Part shown: positions 7,234 through 14,527 of the stretch, piece after piece | Numbering within the stretch: position 1 is the stretch's first letter | Layout: each line of letters begins with the position of its first letter | Assembly (NCBI GenBank): GCA_002388905.1 | Contig: DGNJ01000042.1 | Span: 2,431-16,957 of the forward strand | Source: Cellvibrionales bacterium UBA4495 | Lineage (GTDB): Bacteria; Pseudomonadota; Gammaproteobacteria; Pseudomonadales; Porticoccaceae | Length of the DNA stretch: 14,527 bases | Direction of reading: 5' to 3' | The notes under the pieces: model-generated | What the model was told of the DNA's origin: nothing | The model's input: the letters and a program-made list of their open reading frames with translations, nothing else | Databases searched by the model: none | Made by a program: the position numbers and the translations under genes

Positions 7234-9741
7234 ATGAAATCATATTTGCTCAAATTTGGTAAGCTTTTCCTGCTTCCGGCCGTTGCCGCGGCGGGTACCG
7301 CGCTGGTCCTGACTGCCGGGTTCTACCTCTATCTGAGCCCCAAGCTACCCTCTCCGGAGACGCTGCGCGAGGTCAAATTGCAGACGCCTCTGAGAATCTA
7401 TTCACAAGATTTGCAATTAATTGCCGAATTCGGCGAGCAACGTCGATCGCCGGTGACCTTCGAGGAAATTCCCCCCGCCTTTATCCAGGCTCTCCTTGCC
7501 GCCGAGGACGATAACTTCTACAACCACCGGGGTGTCGACATAACCGGATTGTTACGCGCTGCCGTGGAGCTGGTCCTCACCGGCGAGATCCAGTCCGGGG
7601 GCAGCACCATCACCATGCAACTGGCCAGGAACTTCTTCCTGTCCACCGAGCAGTCCTTTATCCGCAAGTTCAACGAGATCCTCCTGGCCCTGCGCATTGA
7701 GGACAAGTTCGATAAGCAGGAGATATTGACCCTTTACGCCAATAAAATCTTCCTGGGCAACCGGGCCTACGGCGTCGAGGCGGCGGCCCAGGTCTATTAC
7801 GGCACCCATATCAGCCGGCTCAACCTGCCCCAGCTGGCCATGATCGCCGGACTGCCCAAGGCACCCTCAGCCTATAACCCCCTGGCCAATCCGGGCCGGG
7901 CCCTGGCCCGGCGCAACTGGATTCTTTCGCGCATGCTCAAGCTCGGCCATATCGACAGGGAACAGTTTCGGGTGGCAGAGCAGGCGCCGGTTACCGCCAG
8001 CTACCATGGCCCCACCAATGAACTCGACGCCCCCTATGTTGCCGAGATGGCGCGCCGGGAAGCGATCGATCGCTTCGGCCCCGGCGCCTATACCGATGGT
8101 TACTCGGTCATTACGACCATCGATAGCGACTATCAGCAGGCCGCGGTCCGGGCCCTGCGCTCGGGCCTCCACGCCTATGACTGGCGTCACGGCTATCGGG
8201 GACCGGAGTCCCACATCGACGATCCCGAACAATGGGTCCAGGCCCTGGCCGACACGCCTGTCTATGGCGGTATGGTGCCTGCCCTTGTCACCGCCGTCGG
8301 CGAGGAGTCTGTCGACGTCCTTGTCAAGGGTGGCGAAGCGGTTAACCTGACTAAAGAAAACGGCATCACCGTGCGCCGATACCTGTCGGAGAACCGGCGC
8401 ACCGCTCCCGTGGAGGATCCCCGGGAGCTGTTATCTCCGGGCGACATCATCCGCCTCCAGCGCAGGGACGACACCTGGACACTGACCCAGGTGCCGGCCG
8501 CTCAGGCGGCACTGGTATCCCTGGACCCCGATACGGGGGCCATCCGCGCCCTGGTGGGTGGTTTCGACTTCGACCTGAGCCACTTCAACCGGATCACCCA
8601 GGCCGAGCGGCAGCCGGGCTCGAACTTCAAGCCCTTCATCTACACCCGGGCGCTGGAAAGCGGCATGACGCCCGCAACCATCGTCAACGACGCCCCCGTG
8701 GTCTTCAACGATTCCTACCTGGAAAAAGCCTGGCGACCGGAGAACGACAGCGGCAAGTTCTACGGCCCCACGCGTTTGCGCAAGGCCCTGTACCTGTCCC
8801 GAAACCTGGTCTCAATCCGCATCCTCAGGGATATGGGCGTGGACCGGGCCATCCGGGGCATGGGTCGCTTCGGTTTCGACGAGGGCAATCTGCCCCGGAA
8901 CCTGTCACTGGCCCTGGGCACCCATGCCACCACGCCACTGAGTATCGCCACCGGCTACGCAACCTTCGCCAATGGCGGCTACAAGGTGGACAGTTATCTG
9001 GTAGCCGGTATTAACGACAGCGATCACGCCGCCGTTTATCGGGCCAATCCCACTATCGTCTGCCGTGACTGCGACCTGGACCTGGGCCGGGGGGGAAAAG
9101 ACCCGCTGCTGGTGGAGCCCGACAGCCGGCGGAGCGAAGCAGCCAATATCGGCGAACTCTTTGCCCGGGCCGAGGCGGCCCAGACCGGTACTGAGAACGG
9201 GACAGGAAACGGCGCCGGTGCGCCCGCAAACCAGGGTCCTCCCCTGCCGGAACTGGCCGAACAGGTACTGGACCCGCGTATCGCCTACATCATGGATTCG
9301 ATGCTGAAAGACGTGATCAAGAAAGGCACCGGCCGCAAGGCCAGGGCCCTGGAAAGGAACGATATCGGTGGCAAGACCGGAACCACCAACGGTCCGCGGG
9401 ACGCCTGGTTCTCGGGCTACAGTCCTCACCTGACTACCACGGTCTGGGTGGGCTTCGACGACAACAGCCCCCTGGGCCGGGGAGAATACGGCGGGTCGGC
9501 GGCCCTGCCCATCTGGATCGATTTCATGGCGGCGGCCCTGGCCGGAAAGCCTGAAGTCATCAGGCCGCAGCCCTCGGGAATCACCACAGCGCGCATCGAC
9601 CCGGAAACCGGCAGCCGCGTTGGCCCGGGCAATCCATCGGGCATCTTCGAGCTATTCCTCAAGGAAAACGTGCCACCGCCGGCAACCGGCAGTGACGGCA
9701 ACGGCGAATCGTCGCCATCCCTGCCCGAGGAGCTGTTTTAG
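7234..9741 (+). CDS. mrcA: Penicillin-binding protein 1A (bifunctional transglycosylase/transpeptidase)
   Basis: PBP1A polymerises glycan strands and cross-links their peptides on the outer face of the inner membrane; in pseudomonads the gene is called ponA. The 835-residue product has an N-terminal membrane helix (about 13-35). The GT51 transglycosylase domain (about 55-235) has catalytic Glu91 in EDDNFYNHRG and the conserved GGSTITMQLARN (122-133). An OB-like insert follows (about 320-425). The transpeptidase domain has Ser463-Asn-Phe-Lys466, Ser522-Arg-Asn524 and Lys714-Thr-Gly716. A low-complexity Gly/Thr/Asn/Ala segment (about 650-668) sits before the last third of the transpeptidase. 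A CxxC pair is found at Cys610/Cys613. The C-terminal tail is Pro/Gly/Ser-rich. The gene is divergent from pilM, the standard gammaproteobacterial arrangement, and ends 17 nt from convergent cysQ without a clear terminator. Confidence 0.97.
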   Translation: MKSYLLKFGKLFLLPAVAAAGTALVLTAGFYLYLSPKLPSPETLREVKLQTPLRIYSQDLQLIAEFGEQRRSPVTFEEIPPAFIQALLAAEDDNFYNHRGVDITGLLRAAVELVLTGEIQSGGSTITMQLARNFFLSTEQSFIRKFNEILLALRIEDKFDKQEILTLYANKIFLGNRAYGVEAAAQVYYGTHISRLNLPQLAMIAGLPKAPSAYNPLANPGRALARRNWILSRMLKLGHIDREQFRVAEQAPVTASYHGPTNELDAPYVAEMARREAIDRFGPGAYTDGYSVITTIDSDYQQAAVRALRSGLHAYDWRHGYRGPESHIDDPEQWVQALADTPVYGGMVPALVTAVGEESVDVLVKGGEAVNLTKENGITVRRYLSENRRTAPVEDPRELLSPGDIIRLQRRDDTWTLTQVPAAQAALVSLDPDTGAIRALVGGFDFDLSHFNRITQAERQPGSNFKPFIYTRALESGMTPATIVNDAPVVFNDSYLEKAWRPENDSGKFYGPTRLRKALYLSRNLVSIRILRDMGVDRAIRGMGRFGFDEGNLPRNLSLALGTHATTPLSIATGYATFANGGYKVDSYLVAGINDSDHAAVYRANPTIVCRDCDLDLGRGGKDPLLVEPDSRRSEAANIGELFARAEAAQTGTENGTGNGAGAPANQGPPLPELAEQVLDPRIAYIMDSMLKDVIKKGTGRKARALERNDIGGKTGTTNGPRDAWFSGYSPHLTTTVWVGFDDNSPLGRGEYGGSAALPIWIDFMAAALAGKPEVIRPQPSGITTARIDPETGSRVGPGNPSGIFELFLKENVPPPATGSDGNGESSPSLPEELF

Positions 9742-9758
9742 GGCTGTCACTGGCTTGC

Positions 9759-10589
9759 CTATGATGCATCCAGGGCGCCGATATACCTGGCCCAGTCGAA
9801 AGCCGGGTCGCCCAGGACAAAAAACGAGGGATTGATCAGGCTTTCGCGTCTGTTGTAGCGCAAAGGCCGCATCTGGCTGTCGACAACCACCCCCCCCGCG
9901 GCTTCGACCACGGCCTGGGCCGCGGCGGTATCCCACTCCGAAGTGGGACCGTAGCGGGGGTAGATATCCCCCTTGCCCTCCGCCACCCGGCAGGACTTCA
10001 GCGAGCTGCCCAGGCGCACCGTATCCACGGCGCCCAGTTCCGCTTTCATAAGCTTGACCAGGTCCGCCGCCCGGCCGGTGCCGTGGCGGCTGCTGACCAT
10101 TACCGATACCGGCGTCTCGCTGCCGCCGCGGTCCGTCATGGCCCGGGTGGAAATGGGCTGCCTGCCGGAATCGCCATCCAGTCGAAAAGCTCCCCAGCCC
10201 TGCACCCCCAGGTAAGTGATGTCGCCCACGGGAAGGTGGACCACTCCCAGCACCGGCCGGCCGTCGTCCACCAGGGCGATGTTGACCGTAAACTGGTCGT
10301 TGCGGCGAATAAATTCCCGGGTCCCGTCCAGGGGATCCACCAGCCAGTAGCGCCGCCAACGGCGGCGCTCCTCGTATCCCGGTATATGGCCTTCCTCCGA
10401 CAACACGGGCACATCGGGCAAAAGCCGGTGCAACGCGGGCAAAATAATGTCGTGGGCGGCATGGTCGGCCCGGGTCACCGGGGACTGGTCGCGCTTGGTC
10501 ACCACGCCCAGATCGGTTCGCCGATAGACGGCGAGGATGGCATCTCCGGCGCGCCGGCACAGGCCGATGATTTCGTCCGAAAGCGCCAT
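9759..10589 (-). CDS. cysQ: 3'(2'),5'-bisphosphate nucleotidase CysQ
   Basis: CysQ removes the 3'-phosphate from PAP, a by-product of sulfate assimilation, giving AMP and phosphate. The 276-residue product belongs to the inositol monophosphatase fold. Its Mg-binding residues are Glu65-Glu66 in LSEEGH, Asp85 and Asp88 in the signature WLVDPLDGTREF (82-93), and Asp220 in SEWDTAAAQAV (217-227). A Lys/Arg-rich substrate loop is also seen. The ATG at 10587-10589 follows GGTGAAC closely and lies 8 nt after the nudE stop, so the two are co-transcribed. The frame stays open upstream, but that stretch is the shadow of nudE. It contains an in-frame run of eight G (plus-strand C 9890-9897) at about codons 232-234. 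Confidence 0.95.
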   Translation of the reverse strand: MALSDEIIGLCRRAGDAILAVYRRTDLGVVTKRDQSPVTRADHAAHDIILPALHRLLPDVPVLSEEGHIPGYEERRRWRRYWLVDPLDGTREFIRRNDQFTVNIALVDDGRPVLGVVHLPVGDITYLGVQGWGAFRLDGDSGRQPISTRAMTDRGGSETPVSVMVSSRHGTGRAADLVKLMKAELGAVDTVRLGSSLKSCRVAEGKGDIYPRYGPTSEWDTAAAQAVVEAAGGVVVDSQMRPLRYNRRESLINPSFFVLGDPAFDWARYIGALDAS

Positions 10590-10597
10590 GTTCACCG

Positions 10598-11170
10598 TCA
10601 ATCCCCGCCGCCCGGCTCCGTCCGACGCTCTCGCGCAAGCAGGTCCCTGACCATGTAAAGGGCGGCGATGGAGCGGCCCTCGGTAAAGTCGTCCCGGGCG
10701 ACAAGCGTGTCGATATCCGCCAGGGACCAGGGCACCACCTCGATGATTTCCGGCTCGTCGCCGGGCAACCGCCGCTCGTAGAGATCCCGCGCCAGCACCA
10801 CGTCGATGGCATGTTCCATATAGGCCGGGGAGAGCGTCACGGACTTGACGAACTCGAGCCGGTGGGCCCCATAGCCCACCTCTTCCATCAATTCGCGGTT
10901 GGCGGCATCCAGGTGGCGCTCGCCGGCGTGGGCCGCCCCCTTGGGCAGCCCCAGCTGGTAACTCTCGGTGCCGGCGCCATACTCGCGAACCAGCAAAACG
11001 GTGTCGTCGTCGAGCATGGGCACGATAAGAACGGCGCCGTGGGAGGGTCGGCACAGGCGTTCGTAGATACGCTCGACGCCGTTGCTAAAGCGCAGCAACA
11101 ATTCCTCAACCTTGAACAGTCGGGTCCGGGCGGTTTCGTGACGCTTCAATATTTCAGGCAGTGAAGGCAT
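10598..11170 (-). CDS. nudE: ADP compounds hydrolase NudE (Nudix family)
   Basis: NudE hydrolyses ADP-ribose, diadenosine polyphosphates and NADH-type dinucleotides and is placed next to ponA/mrcA or cysQ in many gammaproteobacteria. The 190-residue product has a complete Nudix box from Gly78 to Tyr100: G-x5-E84, then R92-E93-L-M-E95-E96-V-G98. The catalytic REx2EE glutamates are all present. The N-terminus (RHETARTRLFKVEELLLRFSNG, residues 10-31, split here by the usual beta strand) resembles NudE. The ATG lies at 11168-11170, and only 41 nt separate it from the divergent yrfG start. A GATAAT hexamer on this strand (11202-11207) may be its -10 box, without a good -35. Confidence 0.93.
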   Translation of the reverse strand: MPSLPEILKRHETARTRLFKVEELLLRFSNGVERIYERLCRPSHGAVLIVPMLDDDTVLLVREYGAGTESYQLGLPKGAAHAGERHLDAANRELMEEVGYGAHRLEFVKSVTLSPAYMEHAIDVVLARDLYERRLPGDEPEIIEVVPWSLADIDTLVARDDFTEGRSIAALYMVRDLLARERRTEPGGGD

Positions 11171-11173
11171 ACT
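11145..11173 (+). promoter_or_regulatory. Possible promoter of the yrfG-hslR operon
   Basis: TTCAAT (11145-11150) and CATACT (11168-11173) are separated by 17 nt on the plus strand. They match the sigma70 consensus at three and four of six positions. The element lies across the first codons of divergent nudE, because the intergenic gap is only 41 nt. Weak prediction. Confidence 0.22.
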
Positions 11174-11211
11174 GGTCCGATGTCGCTATTCATGAACCCC
11201 CATTATCCGCA

Positions 11212-11910
11212 ATGATCGACTGGAGTGCCATTGACACGGTCCTGCTGGACATGGACGGCACCCTGCTGGACCTGCATTTCGACAATTTTTTCTGGGTCAC
11301 CTACCTGCCCCGGCGCTACGCGGAGCAACACGGTCTGTGTCCGGAAGAGTCGACGCGGCACCTGCACCGGCGCATGGGGGAATTGCGCGGCACCCTGGAC
11401 TGGTATTGCCTGGATTTCTGGTCGCGGGAGCTTTCGGTGGACATCCGCGCCCTCAAGAGGGAAGTCGAGCACCTGATCGCCGAGCGGCCCCATGCCATTC
11501 ATTTTCTCCGCAAACTGGGCGAAGCCGGCAAGCCGCGAGTGCTGATCACCAACGCCCATCCGGGCGCCCTGGACCTGAAACTGTCCCTGACCGGTATCGG
11601 CGACCACCTGGATACGATCATTTCCTCTCACCAGTTCAACGCCCCCAAGGAGTCCCCGGCCTTCTGGCGGCAATTGCACGAACGCACCGGCTTCGATCCC
11701 CACCGGACCCTTTTCATCGACGACTCCGAAGCCATCCTGGCGGCGGCCGAATCCTTCGGGATCCGTTATCTGTTCTGCATCCGCCAGCCGGACAGCAAAC
11801 AGCCCCCCCGGCCAACCTCGCATTACCCGGCCATCCATCATTTCGACGAAATCTTCCCCGGCGACACCCCCGGGCCGGGTTCCGGCGGCGAGGTAACGAA
11901 CGATGGATAA
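11212..11910 (+). CDS. yrfG: GMP/IMP nucleotidase YrfG (HAD family)
   Basis: This is a cytoplasmic HAD-superfamily phosphatase; the E. coli homologue YrfG dephosphorylates purine monophosphates such as GMP and IMP. The 232-residue product has HAD motif I DMDGT (Asp13, Asp15), motif II LITNAH (111-116), the motif III Lys in PKES (Lys146), and motif IV FIDDSEAIL (168-176). The segment GTLLDLHFDNFFW and the WYCLDFWS stretch (64-71) closely resemble E. coli YrfG. I chose ATG 11212; an in-frame GTG at 11161 would overlap nudE and adds residues foreign to the family. The last 8 nt overlap hslR. The Gly/Pro-rich C-terminal tail after residue 216 is unlike E. coli. A C7 run (11803-11809) lies in frame. 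Confidence 0.93.
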   Translation: MIDWSAIDTVLLDMDGTLLDLHFDNFFWVTYLPRRYAEQHGLCPEESTRHLHRRMGELRGTLDWYCLDFWSRELSVDIRALKREVEHLIAERPHAIHFLRKLGEAGKPRVLITNAHPGALDLKLSLTGIGDHLDTIISSHQFNAPKESPAFWRQLHERTGFDPHRTLFIDDSEAILAAAESFGIRYLFCIRQPDSKQPPRPTSHYPAIHHFDEIFPGDTPGPGSGGEVTNDG

Positions 11911-12286
11911 AGTACGCCTGGATAAATGGCTGTGGGCGGCCCGTTTCTTCAAGACCCGTTCACTGGCCAAAACCGCCATCGAGGGCGGCAAGGTCAAGGT
12001 GGAGGGTGAACGAGCCAAGCCGAGCCGTGAGATCGTCCCGGGTGCCACCCTGGATATCCGCCAGGGCTGGGCCGAAAAAAGAGTGATCGTCGAGGCGCTT
12101 TGCGACCAGCGCCGCGGGGCGCCGGAAGCCGCCACACTCTACCGGGAAACGCCGGAAAGCCTCGCACGCCGGGAAGCCGAAGCGGATCGGCGCCGCATCC
12201 TTCGCCAGAGCCAGCCCCACCCCGGCGGTCGCCCCACCAAGAAGCAGCGCCGGCAGATTCACCGCTTCAAGGAGCCGGACCAGTGA
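11903..12286 (+). CDS. hslR: Heat-shock protein 15, ribosome-associated (S4 domain)
   Basis: Hsp15 binds free 50S subunits that still carry a nascent chain with tRNA and helps recycle them after heat stress. The 127-residue product begins with an S4 RNA-binding domain (about 4-65): VRLDKWLWAARFFKTRSLA and AIEGGKVKVEGERAKPSRE. A charged C-terminal extension rich in Arg, Glu and Gln follows (about 85-127, with PGGRPTKKQRRQIHRF). This matches the length and layout of E. coli HslR. The ATG overlaps the end of yrfG by 8 nt with GAGGT nine bases upstream, and its stop overlaps the GTG start of the next gene, so the three are translationally linked. Confidence 0.96.
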   Translation: MDKVRLDKWLWAARFFKTRSLAKTAIEGGKVKVEGERAKPSREIVPGATLDIRQGWAEKRVIVEALCDQRRGAPEAATLYRETPESLARREAEADRRRILRQSQPHPGGRPTKKQRRQIHRFKEPDQ

Positions 12287-12744
12287 ATCCCGCCTGTATG
12301 CTGGCATTGCTCGCCGGCCTGTCCTCGTTACCGGTGGCGGCGGCACCGGTGTACAAATGGCAGGACGAGGCCGGTCGCTGGCATTTTTCCGACCGCCGAC
12401 CACCGGATGATGAAACACCCGTCACCCGGGCGGAACCCGGGCCTGCCAATATCGAGGCGAGCGGCGCTGCCAGGGAAGGTCTCAATACGGTATTCCCGGC
12501 CGAAACCGAGGCCGAGAAAGCCCTTCGCCGCCAACAGCAGGAGCGGCAACGTCAAGAGGACCAACAGCGGCGAGCGGCCTGCGACCGGGCCAGGACTGCC
12601 CTGAAAACCCTTGAAGGACCCGTGGTCTTTTCTCAGCCGGACGGCGGCTATGCGGCCGTCTCCGAGGACGAGCGCGCCCGCCGGGCCAGCCAGCTGGCCG
12701 CCCGCATCCGCGAGCACTGTCCCCGCAACAATCGTCGCCAGTGA
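12283..12744 (+). CDS. Small exported DUF4124-domain protein
   Basis: This is a 153-residue protein of unknown function. An N-terminal hydrophobic segment (about 6-21) ending in VAAA looks like a signal peptide, although it lacks the usual positive charge. Directly after it, VYKWQDEAGRWHFSDRRP (23-40) is the short beta motif typical of DUF4124. A Glu/Gln/Arg-rich helix, probably a coiled coil, covers about 73-105. Two late cysteines (100 and 146) could form a disulfide in the periplasm. I chose GTG 12283 because AGGAG stands 8 nt upstream and it overlaps the hslR stop as GTGA; ATG at 12298 would shorten the signal. Its place between hslR and hslO hints at a stress-related envelope role, but no function can be assigned. 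Confidence 0.82.
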   Translation: MNPACMLALLAGLSSLPVAAAPVYKWQDEAGRWHFSDRRPPDDETPVTRAEPGPANIEASGAAREGLNTVFPAETEAEKALRRQQQERQRQEDQQRRAACDRARTALKTLEGPVVFSQPDGGYAAVSEDERARRASQLAARIREHCPRNNRRQ

Positions 12745-12786
12745 CGGCGTCGCCGGTGGCCGGTCACAGGACGGCGGACCCGGAAC

Positions 12787-12815
12787 TGGACAAATCGGGC
12801 CGGCTCTCTTACATT
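12787..12815 (+). promoter_or_regulatory. Probable promoter of hslO
   Basis: TGGACA (12787-12792) and TACATT (12810-12815) are separated by 17 nt and match the sigma70 consensus at five and four of six positions. Transcription would start near 12822, about 22 nt before the hslO ATG. It lies in the 99-nt gap after the DUF4124 gene, so hslO can be expressed apart from yrfG-hslR. No sigma32-type (CTTGAA / CCCCAT) heat-shock boxes were seen. Confidence 0.4.
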
Positions 12816-12843
12816 GCCGCCCCCCAATCTCCGTGCCATTGCC

Positions 12844-13716
12844 ATGCCCCGGACAGACCAGCTTCACCGCTTTGTATTCGACAACAGTGACGTGCGTGGC
12901 GAGATAATCTCCCTCTCGGAAAGCTATCTCGCCGTCCTGGAAAACGGCCGGTATCCCGCTCCCGTCGCCCTCCTGCTCGGCGAGATGCTGGCTGCCGTGG
13001 GCCTGTTGAGCGCAACCCTGAAATTCGACGGCACCATCAGTCTCCAGGCCCGCGGCGAGGGCGACCTTTCCCTGGCCATGGCGGACTGCACCCGCCATCG
13101 CCTGTTACGGGGTATCGCCCGGTTGAAGGATGACGCCAACCCGGAAACAGGCAATATTCTCGAACTGCTGGGCAAGGGTCACCTTGCCATTACCATCGAC
13201 CCGGCCCGCGGGGAGCGCTACCAGGGCATCGTCCCCCTGGAAGACAGCAGTCTGTCTGCTTGCCTGGAAAGCTATTTCCGGCTCTCCGAACAGATTCCCA
13301 CCCGCCTGTGGCTGCACGCCGACGGCGAGAGAGCTGCCGGGCTGCTGCTCCAGGCCCTGCCCGCCAGGCACCAGACACCGGAGGAAAGGGACGATTACTG
13401 GCAGCATCTCGCCACCCTTGCCGACACCCTGGGCGGCGAGGAGTTGCTGGCGGAAGACAACGAAACACTGCTGCGCAGACTGTTCCATGGCGAACGTACC
13501 CGTGTTTTCGAGCCCGAGACACCGCAGTTCGCCTGCAGCTGCTCCCGGGAACGCACCGCGCAAATGTTGCGCTCTCTGGGGGAGCGGGAGGTACGCTCCA
13601 TTATTGAGGAGCGGGGGCTGGTGGAGGTTGACTGCCAATTCTGCCACCAGCAATACCGCTTTGACCGAACCGAGGTGGACAGGCTTTTCTCCCCATCGGG
13701 AAGCACCCTGCATTGA
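12844..13716 (+). CDS. hslO: Redox-regulated chaperone Hsp33
   Basis: Hsp33 is a cytoplasmic holdase that is switched on when oxidants, usually with heat, release zinc from four cysteines. The 290-residue product has the N-terminal substrate-binding domain (about 5-175, with RGEIISL, LLGEMLAA and the LSLAMADC segment) and a C-terminal zinc domain. The ligands are Cys231-x-Cys233 (FACSCSRER) and Cys264-x2-Cys267 (VDCQFCHQQYRFD), so the redox switch is intact. ATG 12844 fits the family start (MPRTDQLHRFVFDN); the frame is open to a TTG at 12814. The ribosome-binding site is weak. A short hairpin (stem GAGGC/GCCTC, 13715-13730) overlaps the stop but has no T-run. The hslR-hslO-pckA order is conserved in enterics and relatives. 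Confidence 0.97.
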   Translation: MPRTDQLHRFVFDNSDVRGEIISLSESYLAVLENGRYPAPVALLLGEMLAAVGLLSATLKFDGTISLQARGEGDLSLAMADCTRHRLLRGIARLKDDANPETGNILELLGKGHLAITIDPARGERYQGIVPLEDSSLSACLESYFRLSEQIPTRLWLHADGERAAGLLLQALPARHQTPEERDDYWQHLATLADTLGGEELLAEDNETLLRRLFHGERTRVFEPETPQFACSCSRERTAQMLRSLGEREVRSIIEERGLVEVDCQFCHQQYRFDRTEVDRLFSPSGSTLH

Positions 13717-13754
13717 GGCCCCGACGCCTCCCTGCGGCCCCCGGTCGCCGCGGG

Positions 13755-13783
13755 TTCGCCAAGCGGGTATTTTCTGGCATAAT
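13755..13783 (+). promoter_or_regulatory. Probable promoter of pckA
   Basis: A -10 box CATAAT (13778-13783) with an extended TGG directly before it lies 17 nt after a weak -35 box TTCGCC (13755-13760). The start of transcription would be near 13790, leaving a leader of about 56 nt. The 129-nt hslO-pckA gap contains no other clear signal. Confidence 0.45.
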
Positions 13784-13845
13784 TGCGACCCTTTTTCCAT
13801 ACGCACGACCGCCTTTTATTTTGATGACGCACAGGACCTAAACCG

Positions 13846-14527
13846 ATGACGCAAATCGACGATTCTGCGGTGAACGTTTTCACCGATCTGGGTGCCGCCG
13901 AGCTGATTGAGCACGCACTCATTCGCGGAGAAGGCAAACTGACAGACACCGGTGCCTTGCTGGCTACCACGGGCCATCGGACGGGCCGCTCACCCGCCGA
14001 CCGGTTTATCGTCGATGAACCCAGCACCACCGATGCCATCGACTGGGGTCCGGTCAACCGCCCTTTCCCGCAGGACAAGTTCGACGCGCTCTGGGATCGG
14101 GTTCACGAGTACCTGGGCGGCCGCGATCGCTTTGTCTCGCATCTGCACGTGGGCCAGGACCCAGAGCACTATATTCCGGTCAAGGTCACCTCCGAGACCG
14201 CCTGGCACAATCTCTTCGGCCGCAACATGTTCATCCGGCCGGCCAAGTACAACGCCTCGGGCAAGGAACAGTGGAAGATCCTTCACGCCGCTGAGTTCAC
14301 CTGCGACCCGGAGCGGGACGGTACCAACAGCGACGGTGCGGTGATCATCAACTTTGCCCAGCGCAAGGTCCTGCTCGCCGGTATGCGCTACGCCGGCGAA
14401 ATGAAGAAGGCCATGTTCTCGGTACAGAATTTCCTGCTCCCGGAAAAAGATGTCATGTCCATGCATTGCGCCGCCAATGTCGGCGAGGATGGCGATGTGG
14501 CACTGTTCTTCGGCCTCTCGGGCACCG
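13846..14527 (+). CDS. pckA: Phosphoenolpyruvate carboxykinase (ATP), N-terminal part (partial)
   Basis: PckA converts oxaloacetate and ATP to PEP, ADP and CO2, the first committed step of gluconeogenesis, in the cytoplasm. The first 227 residues are present. [15 protein letters not shown] (42-56) carries the substrate-binding Arg48. [20 protein letters not shown] (177-196) carries Tyr182 and the Lys187/Lys188 pair, and [17 protein letters not shown] (206-222) carries metal-binding His207. The window ends inside the kinase-1a P-loop, at GLSGT. The ATG at 13846 is preceded by AGGA nine bases upstream, and its own promoter is likely. Typical ATP-type enzymes have about 510-540 residues, so more than half lies outside the window. 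Confidence 0.97.
   Translation, partial: MTQIDDSAVNVFTDLGAAELIEHALIRGEGKLTDTGALLATTGHRTGRSPADRFIVDEPSTTDAIDWGPVNRPFPQDKFDALWDRVHEYLGGRDRFVSHLHVGQDPEHYIPVKVTSETAWHNLFGRNMFIRPAKYNASGKEQWKILHAAEFTCDPERDGTNSDGAVIINFAQRKVLLAGMRYAGEMKKAMFSVQNFLLPEKDVMSMHCAANVGEDGDVALFFGLSGT

Noticed and set aside
9652..10812. A long minus-strand frame across the ponA end, cysQ and part of nudE
   Set aside because: It is an out-of-frame shadow of cysQ and nudE, rich in Pro, Arg and Gly, with no recognisable motif.
10590..11054. An N-terminal extension of cysQ reading into nudE, suggesting a NudE-CysQ fusion
   Set aside because: The extension is nudE in the wrong frame. nudE has its own complete Nudix box, and cysQ has an ATG with a ribosome-binding site at 10589.
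11161..11211. GTG at 11161 as the yrfG start
   Set aside because: It would overlap the first codons of nudE and add 17 residues not seen in YrfG; ATG 11212 fits the family.
13715..13730. Hairpin GAGGC/GCCTC at the hslO stop as a Rho-independent terminator
   Set aside because: The stem is only 5 bp and no T-run follows.

Overview
The window is ordinary, gene-dense, GC-rich chromosome of a gammaproteobacterium. Three conserved gammaproteobacterial blocks suggest this: ponA/mrcA divergent from pilMNOPQ-aroK-aroB-gltB, the nudE-cysQ pair, and yrfG-hslR-hslO-pckA. Composition and gene order would fit a Chromatiales/Ectothiorhodospiraceae-like or pseudomonad-like lineage, but I cannot place the genus. 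I see no mobile element, tRNA, rRNA, CRISPR array or phage gene.

Layout. Positions 1-270 (minus) hold the first 90 codons of gltB (glutamate synthase large subunit). Positions 271-459 are a spacer with a probable gltB promoter and an imperfect inverted repeat around its -35 box. Positions 460-7100 (minus) are one tightly packed operon read right to left: pilM, pilN, pilO, pilP, pilQ, aroK, aroB. Gaps are 2-3 nt or ATGA overlaps, apart from 44 nt before aroB. It encodes the type IV pilus alignment complex and secretin plus two shikimate enzymes. Positions 7101-7233 are the divergent control region. Positions 7234-9741 (plus) are ponA/mrcA, a class A penicillin-binding protein. Positions 9759-11170 (minus) are nudE-cysQ, convergent with ponA. 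From 11212 to the end (plus) come yrfG, hslR, a small exported DUF4124 protein, hslO (Hsp33) and the start of pckA (PEP carboxykinase), which is cut by the window edge at its P-loop.

Function. The pilus genes encode the bridge from the cytoplasm (PilM) across the inner membrane (PilN/PilO) and lipoprotein PilP to the PilQ pore. PBP1A builds the peptidoglycan the secretin must cross. NudE, CysQ and YrfG are nucleotide-cleanup enzymes. HslR and HslO are stress factors acting on stalled ribosomes and oxidised proteins.

Main observation. pilO is out of frame. A run of nine G (plus-strand C 4981-4989) moves translation out of the conserved PilO C-terminus after residue 153. Eight G would restore a normal 203-residue PilO. 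The run is either an on/off (phase-variable) switch for type IV pili or a homopolymer error in the assembly; the sequence alone cannot separate these. The shifted frame happens to give a product of nearly the same length (202 residues), so automatic annotation would miss it.
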